This document shows, piece by piece, positions 8,028-18,100 of a DNA stretch of 64,000 bases (position 1 is the first letter of the stretch; every line of letters starts with the position of its first letter). This stretch comes from Corynebacterium confusum (lineage in GTDB: Bacteria > Actinomycetota > Actinomycetes > Mycobacteriales > Mycobacteriaceae), in NCBI RefSeq assembly GCF_030408715.1, contig NZ_CP047202.1, positions 1,452,294 to 1,516,293 on the forward strand, read 5' to 3'. A program made the translations under genes and the position numbers. The notes beneath the pieces were generated by a model. That model did not search any database. It saw nothing but the letters and a program-made list of their open reading frames with translations, and was not told where the DNA came from.

Positions 8028-9332
8028 CTACCGTACATCGTGGCCCGCCCGCGGGGTCAAAAGCACCAGGGTCTCGAAGTGATGCGTGCCGGGGAAAGCG
8101 TTAACAACGACCAATCGGTCAATGCCGTAGCCCGCCTCCACCCAGGCGGACAGGTCGCGGGACAGGGCGGCCGGATCGCAGCCGATGTGGACGACGCGTT
8201 TCGGGGTGGCCTCGGTAATGCGGGCCACGACCTCGGCCCCGGCGCCGACGCGCGGCGGGTCCAAGACAACGGCATCGGCGGGTGGCAGCTGGCCGATGGC
8301 CTTGTCTACGCGGGCGGATTTGACCCGCACCGCGTATTCCGCCAGGCCGGGCTGCTGATCCGGGCGGGCGGCCGGCGACAGGTCCACCGAGTAGGTTTCC
8401 GCGCCGCCGGTGGCCGCGCTCAACGTGGGCACGAAGAGCCCGACGCCGCCGTACAGGTCCCAGGCCGGCCCGTGGCCGGTGCCCAGCAGCTCCGCGACCA
8501 GGCCGGTGTATGCCTCCGGCGCGCCGCGATGGGCCTGCCAGAAGGCGGTCGCCGGGAACTCAAAGCGGTGCCCGTCGACCTCCTCGACTACGCCGGCGGT
8601 TCCCTCGACGACCTGCTCGATCTTTTCCACCCGCTTGCCGCGCGGGCCCTTGCGGGTCTCAATCACGTGGCGGGCCCCGGTGCTATCCAGCACCGCGATG
8701 ACTTCTGCGCCCGGCGTGAACGTGCGCGCGCCCGGCCCTACGATGCCGTCTACCAGCCCGGGCGCCAGCTGCGTGCAGGCGACGTCGGTGACTAGGTCGT
8801 TGGAGGCGCGCTTGCGGGTGCCGGCCCGCCCGCGGGAGTCGACGCCCAAGCGCACGCGGGTGCGCCAGCCGCGGTGCGGCGGCAGCTCGCGCAGCTCCAG
8901 CTCCGGCAGCTCTCCGTCGGCGCCTAGGTGGCCGACGCGGGCCAGCTGGTCGCGCAGCTCCAGCTCCGGCAGCTCTCCGTCGGCGCCTAGGTGGCCGACG
9001 CGGGCCAGCTGGTCGCGCAGGACGTCGGCCTTGATGCCAAGTTCCTGGGCCGGATCGACCTCCGCGAAGTCGCAGCAGCCCGCCCCCGCCGCGGCGGCCG
9101 GGCAGGCCGAGTTCACGCGGACCGGGCCGGCGGCTGCCACCTCGGTAACGGTGCCGCGCAACATGGACTTTTTGACCTTGTCGAGGCAGACGACGACTTC
9201 GTCGCCGGGGAAACCGCCCCGGGCGAAGACGATGCGCCCGTCGCCGGCGCGGCCAATCCCCTCCCCGCCGTGCGCCATGCGGTCGATGCGCAGGCGGATA
9301 TCGCCGCCTACCTGGTAGTTCGCGGTCTCCAT
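8028..9332 (-). CDS. 23S rRNA/tRNA (uracil-5-)-methyltransferase family (RlmD/TrmA type) with internal duplication
   Basis: 434 residues. An N-terminal TRAM domain (about 1-66) is followed by a cysteine region (C77, C86, C87) that may bind iron-sulfur, then a class I SAM domain with WDLYGGVGLF, VVLDPPR, the nucleophilic cysteine C385 in IGCDPAALSRDL and a general-base motif THHFETLVL. These fit RNA m5U methyltransferases; whether the target is rRNA or tRNA cannot be told. Residues 106-126 and 127-147 are an exact duplicate of 21 residues coming from the 63-bp DNA repeat. The start overlaps the stop of the DUF3159 gene by one base (TAATG), suggesting coupling. Confidence 0.88.
   Translation of the reverse strand: METANYQVGGDIRLRIDRMAHGGEGIGRAGDGRIVFARGGFPGDEVVVCLDKVKKSMLRGTVTEVAAAGPVRVNSACPAAAAGAGCCDFAEVDPAQELGIKADVLRDQLARVGHLGADGELPELELRDQLARVGHLGADGELPELELRELPPHRGWRTRVRLGVDSRGRAGTRKRASNDLVTDVACTQLAPGLVDGIVGPGARTFTPGAEVIAVLDSTGARHVIETRKGPRGKRVEKIEQVVEGTAGVVEEVDGHRFEFPATAFWQAHRGAPEAYTGLVAELLGTGHGPAWDLYGGVGLFVPTLSAATGGAETYSVDLSPAARPDQQPGLAEYAVRVKSARVDKAIGQLPPADAVVLDPPRVGAGAEVVARITEATPKRVVHIGCDPAALSRDLSAWVEAGYGIDRLVVVNAFPGTHHFETLVLLTPRAGHDVR
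8887..9020. repeat. Perfect 63-bp tandem repeat inside the RNA methyltransferase gene
   Basis: Every base from 8887 to 8957 equals the base 63 positions further on, giving 2.1 perfect copies over 134 bp. The period is a multiple of three, so the reading frame is kept and 21 residues are duplicated. Absence of any mismatch implies a very recent event or an assembly error. Confidence 0.97.
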
Positions 9333-9988
9333 TAGTCTCGTTGTCCGTTCTTCTCGCGGGGTGGCTGTGTTTCTTCGACCTCAATGACCCGATTGGCCCG
9401 GCGCACCAAGAAGATGGTCAGGAGGGTGACCAGGCCGGTCAGCGGCCACCCCATGAGGATGCGGGTAATTCCCAGCGCGGTGGTCTCGCCGGCGTTGTAG
9501 ATGCCGTTTTGGACCACGAAGCGGGCCAGGAAGACCACGGCCCAGCCGGCCGTGGCAAGCGCGTAGGCGCGCCGCGCGGTAGGGATCTGGCGCCAGGCCA
9601 TGTCCTCGCCGTTGATGCCCTTCCAGATAACGCCCACCGCCGGCCAGCGCACCAGGATGGACACGACCGCGGCGATGCACAGCACCAGCGAGGCCCAGAT
9701 CCCGTACAGGAAGTAGCCCTTCGCATCGCCGGTGGCGTAGGCGATGCCCGCGCAAATCGCCACTCCCAGCAGGCCGGAAATGGCCGGCTGGAGCGACTCC
9801 TTGCGCGCCACGCGCCAGAGGGCGACCGCCACGGCCACGCCGATGGCGGCCAGCAGTGCGGGAACCAGACCCCACATGCTGTTGACGGGGATGAGCACGA
9901 CCACCGGCAGCGTCGCCGCCACCAGCCCGGTCACTCCGCCCATCTGCTCGAGCAGGGTCTGGTCCTCGAGGGGTTTGTTTTCAGCCAC
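9332..9988 (-). CDS. DUF3159 domain-containing membrane protein
   Basis: 218 residues with about six hydrophobic segments, for example LVAATLPVVVLIPVN near the N terminus, then LVPALLAAIGVAVAVAL and a final LVTLLTIFLV before a charged tail. The pattern fits the actinobacterial DUF3159 family, of unknown function, which is regularly found near dut and sigA as here. Start GTG 9988. It is tightly coupled to the downstream methyltransferase and follows the DUF3710 gene by 22 bp, so these probably form one leftward operon with dut. Confidence 0.85.
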   Translation of the reverse strand: MAENKPLEDQTLLEQMGGVTGLVAATLPVVVLIPVNSMWGLVPALLAAIGVAVAVALWRVARKESLQPAISGLLGVAICAGIAYATGDAKGYFLYGIWASLVLCIAAVVSILVRWPAVGVIWKGINGEDMAWRQIPTARRAYALATAGWAVVFLARFVVQNGIYNAGETTALGITRILMGWPLTGLVTLLTIFLVRRANRVIEVEETQPPREKNGQRD

Positions 9989-10010
9989 GTGAGTCTTTCT
10001 GGGGTTCTAG

Positions 10011-11015
10011 CTAGCGGTCGGAGTTGTCGTCACCGGCGTCCTGCGAGCCAGCGCCGTCAGCGGCGCTGCCGTTGTCCGCGCCGGCGGAGTTGCCGGTGCC
10101 GTTGCTGTTGCCGCTACTCAGCAGGCGCCACATCTGCTCGCGCAGCTGCTTCTCGCGCTCTTCGTCGGCGGCGGTGCGCTGGCCGTCCGAGCCGGTGTTG
10201 CCCGCATTGGCGGCGTTGCCCGCGTTGCCGGCGTTGGTGTTGCCGGCCTGGCGCTGCTGCATGGCCTTCTGCAGCTGCTCCACCAGCGCCGGCGGCATGA
10301 CCACGCGCAAGGCGTTGCCGGCGAGGATCGGCTCGTCGCCGCGGTAGACGAAGGTGCGGGCGACCAGCTCGCGGCCGATCCGCGCCAGCTCCTCCGACTT
10401 GCCCTTCGGCGCGGCCAGGGTCACCCGCAGCATCCAGCGCGGACCCTCCACACCGATGATGCGGATCTCGCCGTTGTCGTTCGACCCTACAATCTCGGTG
10501 CCCCAGGGCCCCTCCTCCAAGCGGGTGGGCAGGCCGTCGTTCTCGATGCCCTGGATGAGTTCCTTGGCCGAGGACTCCCACTGCCCGCTCGAGCGCGGCG
10601 CGGCGAAAGCCACCGGGGTAATGCGCCCCGCCGTGGTGACGATGTGGAGCATCTTCGGACCCTTTTCGCCCATCTCCACCTGGACCTGGGAGCCCTTCGG
10701 CAGCGCGATCTTCATCGAGCCCAAGTCGAGCGTGCCAGCGGAGAAATCGCTAAAGTCGAAGTCCTCGTAGTTCAGGCTGTCGCCGTCGAAGGGGCCGGTG
10801 TCCCCGCCGACGGCGTCGTGCTCGACGACGTTGACGCTAATGCCCGCAGCGCCCGGGAAACCGTTGGCTACCGCGGCATCGCCGGGCGTATCCGGCACGT
10901 CATCCAGACGGTCGACGGGTGCGTTATCCGGCGCCTGTTCCGCCGCCGGTTCTGCCGCGGACGGCTCAGGGGCGCGGTTGTCCTTGCTCTTCTTGCCGAA
11001 AGGCCACAAAGCCAT
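10011..11015 (-). CDS. DUF3710 domain-containing protein
   Basis: 334 residues. A basic start (MALWPFGKKSK) and an acidic, Pro/Ala-rich stretch precede a conserved core (about 75-240, with LDLGSMKIALPKGSQVQVEM and WMLRVTLAAP) typical of DUF3710, whose role is unknown. The last 90 residues are low complexity, with Asn-Ala-Gly units (NAGNAGNAANAGNTG) and a Ser/Asn/Gly/Asp tail, which probably forms a disordered tail. It lies between dut (62 bp upstream) and DUF3159 on the same strand. Confidence 0.87.
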   Translation of the reverse strand: MALWPFGKKSKDNRAPEPSAAEPAAEQAPDNAPVDRLDDVPDTPGDAAVANGFPGAAGISVNVVEHDAVGGDTGPFDGDSLNYEDFDFSDFSAGTLDLGSMKIALPKGSQVQVEMGEKGPKMLHIVTTAGRITPVAFAAPRSSGQWESSAKELIQGIENDGLPTRLEEGPWGTEIVGSNDNGEIRIIGVEGPRWMLRVTLAAPKGKSEELARIGRELVARTFVYRGDEPILAGNALRVVMPPALVEQLQKAMQQRQAGNTNAGNAGNAANAGNTGSDGQRTAADEEREKQLREQMWRLLSSGNSNGTGNSAGADNGSAADGAGSQDAGDDNSDR

Positions 11016-11077
11016 GGTTAAAAAGTCCTTTACTCATCGACGTCTATCCGTTCCACTGTAGCCCCTCGCCGCGGGGC

Positions 11078-11533
11078 CTACACGCCGGTCGAACCGTAAC
11101 CGCCGTCTCCGCGGACAGTTTCGTCCAGCTCGGAGACCTCCACGAACTCGGCCAGCTCGACCTTCTGGATTACCAGCTGGGCGATCCGCATGCCGCGCGT
11201 AATCTCAATCGGCGTGGCTGGGTCGAGGTTGACCAGGCAGACCTTGATCTCGCCGCGGTAGTCGGCATCGATGGTGCCCGGGGTGTTGACAATGGAAAGC
11301 CCCTGCTTGGCGGCCAGGCCCGAGCGCGGGTGCACCAGGCCGACGGTGCCCACCGGCAGCGCCAGGGCGATGCCAGTGCCCACCAGCGCGCGCTCCCCCG
11401 GGGCGAGGGTCACGTCCTCGGTGGCATAGAGATCGGCGCCGGCGTCGCCGCGGTGGGCGCGGTGCGGCATCGGCAGCTCGGGGTCGAGGCGTTTGATCTG
11501 GACGGAGAGGTTTGTATCCGGAGTGCTAGTCAC
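11078..11533 (-). CDS. dut: Deoxyuridine 5'-triphosphate nucleotidohydrolase (dUTPase)
   Basis: 151 residues of the homotrimeric dUTPase family. It hydrolyses dUTP to dUMP, keeping uracil out of DNA and feeding dTMP synthesis. All five family motifs are visible: [25 protein letters not shown] with the catalytic Asp, RGMRIAQLV, and the C-terminal GDGGYGSTG that closes over the active site. Start GTG 11533. Divergent from the DUF3093 gene by 71 bp, an order conserved around Rv2697c/Rv2698. Confidence 0.97.
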   Translation of the reverse strand: MTSTPDTNLSVQIKRLDPELPMPHRAHRGDAGADLYATEDVTLAPGERALVGTGIALALPVGTVGLVHPRSGLAAKQGLSIVNTPGTIDADYRGEIKVCLVNLDPATPIEITRGMRIAQLVIQKVELAEFVEVSELDETVRGDGGYGSTGV

Positions 11534-11604
11534 GTCCGTTAGCCTACCTTCCCCGCCCGGCAGCTTTGCCTTGTGCCCCGGGCGGTGCGATAGACTGGCA
11601 TACC

Positions 11605-12147
11605 GTGAAACCTGCGGACAATAGTGGCAACGACCTGAACCCCAGCGCGAATTCCGAGGTCATCTACCAGGAACGCCAGTGGGTTCCTTGGTATTTCTGG
11701 GTGCTGGCGGCCATCGTCATCGCCGTGACCACCGCAACGGTCGGGCTAAACCGGTCGGGCATTTGGCCGCTGACCGCCGCCATCGTGCTCATCGCGGTGG
11801 CCGTGTGGGTGCTGGTCTCCTGGTCCTCGACCGTCGTCACCGTGGAAAAGGACCCCGACGGCACCCGCTGGCTCAGCGTGAAAGACGCCCAGCTGCCCAG
11901 CGATGTCGTGGCCCGTTCGCTGGCCGTTCCCAAGTCCGCCCGCCGCAACGCGCTGGGCCCGCAGCTGGATCCCGCGGCGTTCCTCTCGACCCACGAGTGG
12001 GTGGATGAGCTCGCCATGTTCGTCCTCGATGACCCGGATGACCCGACCCCCTACTGGCTCATCGCCAGCAAGGACCCGGCCGCGCTCATCGAGGCTTTCG
12101 TCCCCGAGCAAGCAGAGCAGGCCCTACGCAGTTATCGCAGCGCCTAA
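11605..12147 (+). CDS. DUF3093 domain-containing membrane protein
   Basis: 180 residues. Two hydrophobic helices ([19 protein letters not shown] and [20 protein letters not shown], about 37-85) are followed by a soluble cytoplasmic-type domain ending in [16 protein letters not shown]. This matches DUF3093, an actinobacterial family of unknown function next to dut. I chose GTG 11605, in frame and just before the conserved portion. It is convergent with the DUF4193 gene. Confidence 0.85.
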   Translation: MKPADNSGNDLNPSANSEVIYQERQWVPWYFWVLAAIVIAVTTATVGLNRSGIWPLTAAIVLIAVAVWVLVSWSSTVVTVEKDPDGTRWLSVKDAQLPSDVVARSLAVPKSARRNALGPQLDPAAFLSTHEWVDELAMFVLDDPDDPTPYWLIASKDPAALIEAFVPEQAEQALRSYRSA

Positions 12148-12156
12148 GAGCGCCTC

Positions 12157-12174
12157 ACTGCGCCTAGGCGCAGT
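12157..12174. repeat. Perfect 18-bp palindrome between convergent genes
   Basis: ACTGCGCCTAGGCGCAGT reads the same on both strands and covers the stop codon of the DUF4193 gene. It may act as a loop-poor terminator for both convergent genes; no T-run is present. Confidence 0.5.
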
Positions 12175-12454
12175 CCATGCAGACCTTGTCGCCGTCTTCC
12201 TCGTAGGACAGGCGCTTGTTGTCCTGGACCAGGAAGCAGACCGAGCAGGTGAACTCGTTTTCCTGGCGCGGCACGACCGTCACGTTGAGTTCTTCACCGC
12301 TCAGATCGACTGTCGGCGGCTCGAAGGGCTCGACGATTTCGCCGTCGTCGTCCATGGCGCTGTTTTCGCTCTCGGCGGCCTTCAGCCCCTCCAGGGAATC
12401 GGTCTCCAATTCGTCTTCCACGCGCCGCCGCGGTGCGTCGTAATCGGTTGCCAT
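12164..12454 (-). CDS. DUF4193 domain-containing zinc-ribbon-like protein
   Basis: 96 residues. ATG 12454 (MATDYDAPRRR) is chosen because this is the usual family start. The first two thirds are strongly acidic. The C-terminal third has two CxxC pairs, CSVC and CMDC, a likely zinc ribbon. DUF4193 proteins are small actinobacterial proteins near sigA with no known function. From the zinc ribbon and acidic region one could guess a role near RNA polymerase, but this is only inference. Confidence 0.88.
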   Translation of the reverse strand: MATDYDAPRRRVEDELETDSLEGLKAAESENSAMDDDGEIVEPFEPPTVDLSGEELNVTVVPRQENEFTCSVCFLVQDNKRLSYEEDGDKVCMDCA

Positions 12455-12632
12455 AACTGCACGCTCCAATCGGTTTTCATGCAAACTTGTGCAGGGAAAT
12501 CAACTATGTCGATCGCGCATACTAAAGCACAATCGCACCGCTGTCACACTCGCAGGTAGAACCCACGAACGTGGGTACCCCCTTAACGCCTTTAACCCTG
12601 CGCCCGCGGCGCCATGCGCTACACTTTCCGGC

Positions 12633-13415
12633 ATGCACACGAGTGAGGATTCGACCGCCGGAAATGCCCCGCTAGCCTACGGGATCGACATTGGCGGTTC
12701 CGGAATCAAGGGAGCCATCGTGGACCTGGAATCCGGGCAGCTGCACTCCGCCCGGCAGAAGATCGCCACTCCCCAGCCTTCTACCCCCGCGGCCGTGGCC
12801 GAGACCGTGGCCGAAGTCGTGGACCACCACGGCTGGGAGGGGCCCGTCGGTATTACGGTGCCGGCCATCGTGCGCGACGGCATCGTCCAGTCCGCGGCCA
12901 ACATCGACCCCAGCTGGATCGGCGTCGACGCCCAAGCCCTCTTCCGCGACCAGCTCGGCGGGCGCGAGGTCGTCGTGCTTAACGATGCCGACGCCGCCGG
13001 CCTCGCCGAAGTCGCCCACGGCGATCCCGTCGCCCGCCAGGGCGCGGCCATCTTCCTGACCATCGGCACCGGCATCGGCTCGGCCTTCCTCCTCGACGGG
13101 CGGCTCTTCCCCAACACCGAGCTAGGCCACCTGGAGGTCAAGGGCAAGGAGGCCGAGCACGTGGCATCGTCAGCCGTCAAAGAGCGCGAGGACTTAAGCT
13201 TTAAAAAGTGGGCCAAACGCCTCAACCGCGTGCTGTATACCTATGAAAAGCTGTTTAACCCGCAGGTATTTATCGTCGGCGGCGGGATCTCGCGGAAATT
13301 CGAAAAATGGGGCCCGCACCTGTCCATCGATACCCAGATCGTGCCAGCGCAACTGCGCAACGAAGCCGGCATTATCGGCGCGGCGATGGCCGTTAACGCA
13401 CACGTACAACCCTAA
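12633..13415 (+). CDS. ppgK: Polyphosphate glucokinase
   Basis: 260 residues of the ROK family. It phosphorylates glucose with polyphosphate (and often ATP). [16 protein letters not shown] near residue 16 is the phosphate-binding motif, [14 protein letters not shown] the sugar-binding and catalytic Asp block, and [10 protein letters not shown] the second phosphate motif. It is directly upstream of sigA, the order known from C. glutamicum and M. tuberculosis. Start ATG 12633; a TACACT hexamer lies at 12620-12625, so the transcript may be short-leadered. Confidence 0.95.
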   Translation: MHTSEDSTAGNAPLAYGIDIGGSGIKGAIVDLESGQLHSARQKIATPQPSTPAAVAETVAEVVDHHGWEGPVGITVPAIVRDGIVQSAANIDPSWIGVDAQALFRDQLGGREVVVLNDADAAGLAEVAHGDPVARQGAAIFLTIGTGIGSAFLLDGRLFPNTELGHLEVKGKEAEHVASSAVKEREDLSFKKWAKRLNRVLYTYEKLFNPQVFIVGGGISRKFEKWGPHLSIDTQIVPAQLRNEAGIIGAAMAVNAHVQP

Positions 13416-13479
13416 GATAAAGCTAAGGTGCGGCGGCGGGAGCACGACCCCGCTGTCACAAGAGTTGACCAGAATGCTC

Positions 13480-13519
13480 TATACTGGGCGGTCGATCGTA
13501 ACTAGATAAACCGACCGCC
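13480..13519 (+). promoter_or_regulatory. Candidate sigA promoter element and adjoining inverted repeat
   Basis: TATACT at 13480-13485 is a good -10 hexamer; no strong -35 is seen 17 bp upstream. Immediately after, GGCGGTCG (13487-13494) and CGACCGCC (13512-13519) form a perfect 8-bp inverted repeat that would straddle the transcription start. It could be an operator or an mRNA-leader hairpin. Confidence 0.5.
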
Positions 13520-13568
13520 ACTGCGCGGTATAGGTTTTGACTGTAACAATTAAGGCGAAAGGGCGTAC

Positions 13569-14993
13569 GTGGCAGCCACTGATTCTTCCGACAAGGTACT
13601 CGGCGAGGACGCAGAGGCAAATACCCCTGCGGGAAAGCCTGCCGCCAAGGCGGCAAAGAAGACGGCCAAAAAGACCGCCAAGAAGACCGCTAAGAAGTCG
13701 GCGAAGAAAACGGCTAAGAAGTCAGCTAAAAAGACCGCCAAGAAGTCGACCCGTAAGGCTGCGCCGAAGAAGGCGGCCACCAAGAAGGCCAAGGACGACG
13801 AGCAGAACCTCGCCGCCACCGCGGCCGAGGAGCAAAAGCCGGAGACCGACGCCGAGGACGAGTTCGGCGCCAGTGTCACCGACGACGACTTCGAGCCGGA
13901 CCACGCCGACTTGGAAGAGCACCTCGACGACGAGGAAGACGACCTGGCCGGCGACGTCGACGAGGAGGACGAGGATGAAGACGACGGCTCCTCGGTCTGG
14001 GACGAGGAAGAATCCGCCGCGCTGCGCCAGGCCCGCAAGGACGCCCAGCTGACCGCGTCCGCGGACTCCGTGCGCGCCTACCTCAAGCAGATCGGTAAGG
14101 TCGCCCTGCTGAACGCGGAGCAGGAGGTCTCGCTGGCCAAGCGCGTCGAGGCCGGCCTCTACGCCCAGCACCGCATGGATGAGATGCAAAAGGCGCTTGC
14201 CGACGGCGACAAGGACGCCAAGCTCTCCCCGTCGCTCAAGCGCGACCTGCGCACCATCTCCCGCGACGGCCGCAAGGCCAAGAACCACCTGTTGGAGGCC
14301 AACCTCCGCTTGGTGGTCTCCCTGGCCAAGCGCTACACCGGCCGCGGCATGGCCTTCCTCGACCTCATCCAGGAAGGCAACCTGGGGCTTATCCGCGCCG
14401 TGGAGAAGTTCGACTACACCAAGGGGTACAAGTTCTCCACCTACGCCACCTGGTGGATCCGCCAGGCCATTACCCGCGCCATGGCCGATCAGGCCCGCAC
14501 GATCCGTATCCCAGTACACATGGTCGAGGTCATCAACAAGCTGGGCCGCATCCAACGCGAGCTGCTGCAGGACCTGGGCCGCGAGCCCACCCCGCAGGAG
14601 CTGGCCAAGGAGATGGACATCACCGAGGAAAAGGTGCTGGAAATCCAACAGTACGCGCGCGAGCCCATCTCGCTGGACCAGACCATCGGCGACGAGGGCG
14701 ACAGCCAGCTGGGCGACTTCATCGAGGACTCCGAGGCCGTCATCGCCGTCGATGCCGTCTCCTTCACCCTCCTGCAGGACCAGCTCCAGGACGTGCTGAC
14801 CACCCTGTCCGAGCGCGAGGCCGGCGTGGTGCGCCTGCGCTTCGGCCTGACCGACGGCATGCCGCGGACTTTAGACGAAATCGGCCAGGTCTACGGCGTT
14901 ACCCGCGAGCGTATCCGCCAGATCGAGTCCAAGACCATGTCGAAGCTGCGCCACCCCTCGCGCTCTCAGGTCCTGCGGGATTACCTCGACTAA
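13569..14993 (+). CDS. sigA: Primary RNA polymerase sigma factor SigA
   Basis: 474 residues. The first 75 residues are a Lys/Ala-rich tract built from repeated AKKT and AKKS units, followed by a very acidic region to about 155. The canonical sigma-70 domains follow: region 1.2 ([15 protein letters not shown]), region 2 ([20 protein letters not shown], then [16 protein letters not shown]), region 3, and region 4 with [13 protein letters not shown] as the -35-binding helix. Start GTG 13569. A strong hairpin lies downstream. The basic and acidic N-terminal extension is typical of actinobacterial SigA and may tune DNA or polymerase binding. Confidence 0.98.
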   Translation: MAATDSSDKVLGEDAEANTPAGKPAAKAAKKTAKKTAKKTAKKSAKKTAKKSAKKTAKKSTRKAAPKKAATKKAKDDEQNLAATAAEEQKPETDAEDEFGASVTDDDFEPDHADLEEHLDDEEDDLAGDVDEEDEDEDDGSSVWDEEESAALRQARKDAQLTASADSVRAYLKQIGKVALLNAEQEVSLAKRVEAGLYAQHRMDEMQKALADGDKDAKLSPSLKRDLRTISRDGRKAKNHLLEANLRLVVSLAKRYTGRGMAFLDLIQEGNLGLIRAVEKFDYTKGYKFSTYATWWIRQAITRAMADQARTIRIPVHMVEVINKLGRIQRELLQDLGREPTPQELAKEMDITEEKVLEIQQYAREPISLDQTIGDEGDSQLGDFIEDSEAVIAVDAVSFTLLQDQLQDVLTTLSEREAGVVRLRFGLTDGMPRTLDEIGQVYGVTRERIRQIESKTMSKLRHPSRSQVLRDYLD

Positions 14994-15011
14994 ATTGCCC
15001 TCCCCGCCACC

Positions 15012-15048
15012 GAGCCCGAGCCTTGACCGATGTTTAAGGTTCGGGCTC
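15012..15048 (+). terminator. Hairpin downstream of sigA
   Basis: GAGCCCGAGCCTT (15012-15024) pairs with AAGGTTCGGGCTC (15036-15048), 13 bp with one G-T. There is no clear T-run, so it may be a weak terminator or an mRNA-stabilising 3' hairpin. Confidence 0.65.
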
Positions 15049-15105
15049 AGTCGTGTCACTGCTACTGCCCACATTCTTGTTTCACCACTTCAGGAGTTTT
15101 AACCC

Positions 15106-18100
15106 GTGGCCTTCCCTGCAGATTTCCCCTCTTGCCTCCAGCATTTTTCCACCACCGCTGAGCGCCTGCGCGCCGCCGACGATGCCCTAGCCGGCCAGGA
15201 CCCGGCCGAGCTGAGCGCCGCCCAGCTCGATTGGCTCAGCACCGAGTTTGGCCGCGCCTTGGCAGCCGCGGAGGCCCCGGCCGAGGTCGTGAGCGCCCAC
15301 GCCAACGTCGTGGCGGCGGTTTTGACCAACGCCCGCACCCAGCTGGCCGATGCCGACTCCTTCTGGGACGTCGCCGCCGCCCAGCTGCAGATCGACGGGG
15401 AGGCGCTGGAGGCGGTGCGCGAGGCGGCATCGGCGGCCGGGGCGGATACGGAGCCGCTGGAGCTGCCGGTGGTACCTTATGCGGAGTTTCGCCCGTGGCT
15501 GGAGCTCGACCCGGAAGCCGGGCGCCTGAGCCTGGTCCTGCCCGACCCGTCGAGCGCCTGGTCCGTCGACGCGGGCTTCGACACCTTCCGGATTAGCCCG
15601 CAGCCCCAGCCGCCCGAGCTGCGCGATGCCCCCTCCCGCGTCGCGCTCGTCCAGCCGACCGCGCGCATTACCGCCACGCACGCCGCCAGCGGCACCAAGC
15701 ACCGCCTGGGCGTGGTGGCCGAGGACTTCCCCGTCCTGTTTTTCGGCCCGGACTGCCGCCCGCTGCCGGACCAGCACCGCATCACTGCCCCGTCGGTTTT
15801 CGTCCTCGCGCCGACGCGCACGAAGTTTTCGGCCGAGGGGGCGGCCGTGGAGGTCGCCGACGAGCTGCGCTTTACCACCTGGCCGGAGTGGTCCCTGTTC
15901 GAGCTGCGAGACCTGGCCGCCGCGGACGTCGAGACGCTGACGGTTGCGCTGGATCACCCGGCTAGCTTCACCACCCGCCAGGTGCGCGTGTCCGCCCCGG
16001 AGGATCCGCATTCGCGCCTGCCGGAGTGGCACAGCGCCGACAACGCCATTCCGGACCTGCGCGGCACGGATGCCGGGCGTATCTACGGCTCCTCGCCGCG
16101 GCTGGTGCTGCCGGTCGATCCGGCCCCGGAGTGGTCCGTGGAGCTGTACTACGTCGACCCGTTGGGCGAGCGCGAACTCGTCGAGCAGCTGGTGGAGCTG
16201 GCCGAGTTCCAGGGCCAGGAGCTGGCGCTGTTCGCCGACGCCTACGAGGACGCCTGGGTCGGCCGCTACGAAGTCGACGTGATGCGCGACGAGACCCTGG
16301 TGGGTCGCCGCACCTTCAATATGGCCGAGGGCTTCGACCTGCACGTGACCTATAACGGCGCGCAGTTTAGGCACCCCGACCAGGCCGCCGACGCCAACGC
16401 CTACACCAAGGCCTACTACTCCCAGCGCAAGGGGGCGGAAAAGTACATCGACGTGCCCTTCGACAAGACGCAGTCCGTGCCTCGCGGTGCCGAGACCGCC
16501 ATGTTCCAGATCTCCAACGCCGTGGACTACTGCCTCGACGTCGTGGTGGTGCCCAAGGCGCTGAAGTACTCACTGGACCTGCGCGGCGAGCAGCCGGACT
16601 GGGACACCCACCCCGGCACCATCCCGCAGGGCTCGCTGGCCCGCAACGGCGAGCTGAAGGTGCGCTTCCCCGTGGCCATCGGCGGGTCGGCGGCCCTGTT
16701 GCTGACCCACGAGGTCTCCCGCAAGGTCAGGGTCATCCAGCTCAAGCGCCGTCGCCACGGCCGCGTGTTTACGGTGGGCAATTCCGCCATCCAGCACGCC
16801 TTCCCCGAAGCCCACGCCAACTTGGTGGCGACGCTGGCGTGGCACCCGGCATCGGCGGCGCAGACGTGGGCCGAGCTGTCCGATTCCTTCGGCTCGGAGC
16901 TCGAGTTCGAGAAGGCGTGGGAGGCGCACGCGACCCCGGACGTACAGCTGGCTACCCTGCTGCGACTCAATGAGTCGGAGTTTGAGCTGTCGGGGCGGAT
17001 TGTGGGCGATAGCCTCCGGCTGTCCGGCAACGCGATGGGCCGGCAGCTGACCGGTTTCCTGTGGCCGGTCACGCGCCCGGACATCGCGCCGTGGCGGGTG
17101 GAATTTTCCGCCCAGCTGTCCACGCGCGTGCCGGAGGAGCTGCAGGAGGCGGGTCCGCTGGCCGTCGACGTGGTCGAGGCACAGCCGGGTTACCAGGCCA
17201 AGGCGCCGAACCGGCCGTCGATGCGCGCTTTCATCGTCGCCCAGGACGGCTACTTCGACGACGGCCACGGCGACGAGCTGGCCTACAAGCTGTCTGGCGC
17301 TAACCCGCGGGCAACCGTTGCCAAGCACGAGCAGCCCGCCTTGTGGCGCCACCTGTTCGCGCTGCGCAACTTGGGCCCGTCCGCTACCCGGCCGATGGCC
17401 GGCGTGTTGCGCAAGACCATCGATGCCGACCCGCGCCACATGCTCGAGGCGCTGGGGCGGTCCAACGTGCGCTCCGGCGACCAGCCAGCCCTGGCGATTG
17501 CGCACGGGCTGGCCAACTACGACTTCCACAGCAACGGCGAGCGCGTGGCGGAGTTCCGCGCCCTGCCGTGGATTCGCGTCGTGGAGCAGCTCAACGATCT
17601 CGTCGATGGGCACGCCGATTGGGACGATGCCACCGATTTCATCCGCACCGCCGGCGGCGAGGTGCTGCTGGAGCTGCTGCGCGGCGGCGAGGACACCGGC
17701 ACCGCGGACACGCAGCAGGTGATGAAGGAGGTGCTGACGGCCGCCAAGGCGAACAACACGCAGCAGGCGCTCGAGGCGCTCTACGATGTCGCCCCCGCCC
17801 GCCGCGTCGCCGATGCCTCTGCCCTGCGCCACGGCTGGGCCGAGATCCTGCGCCGGCGCAAGAAGTTCATCGACGTCACGGGCTTCGCGGAGTTCCGGGA
17901 GGAGATGATGAAGCAGGAGGCCAACGTGGTCGGCGACGAGATCCGCGCGCACCTGCACCTGCTGCGCCGCTTCGCGCACACCGCCGGCAAGCGCCAAAAG
18001 AACCAGTGGGCCTGGGTGCCGTACCTGTCGGCCATGGCCGCGCACATCACGCGCGCCGGCGCCGCCGAGCTCAAGGGGCGGGTCTCCTATTACGTGCCGC

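Noticed and set aside
13464..13485. TTGACC at 13465 paired with TATACT as the sigA promoter
   Set aside because: The spacing is 9-10 bp, far below the 16-18 bp required; TATACT was kept alone.
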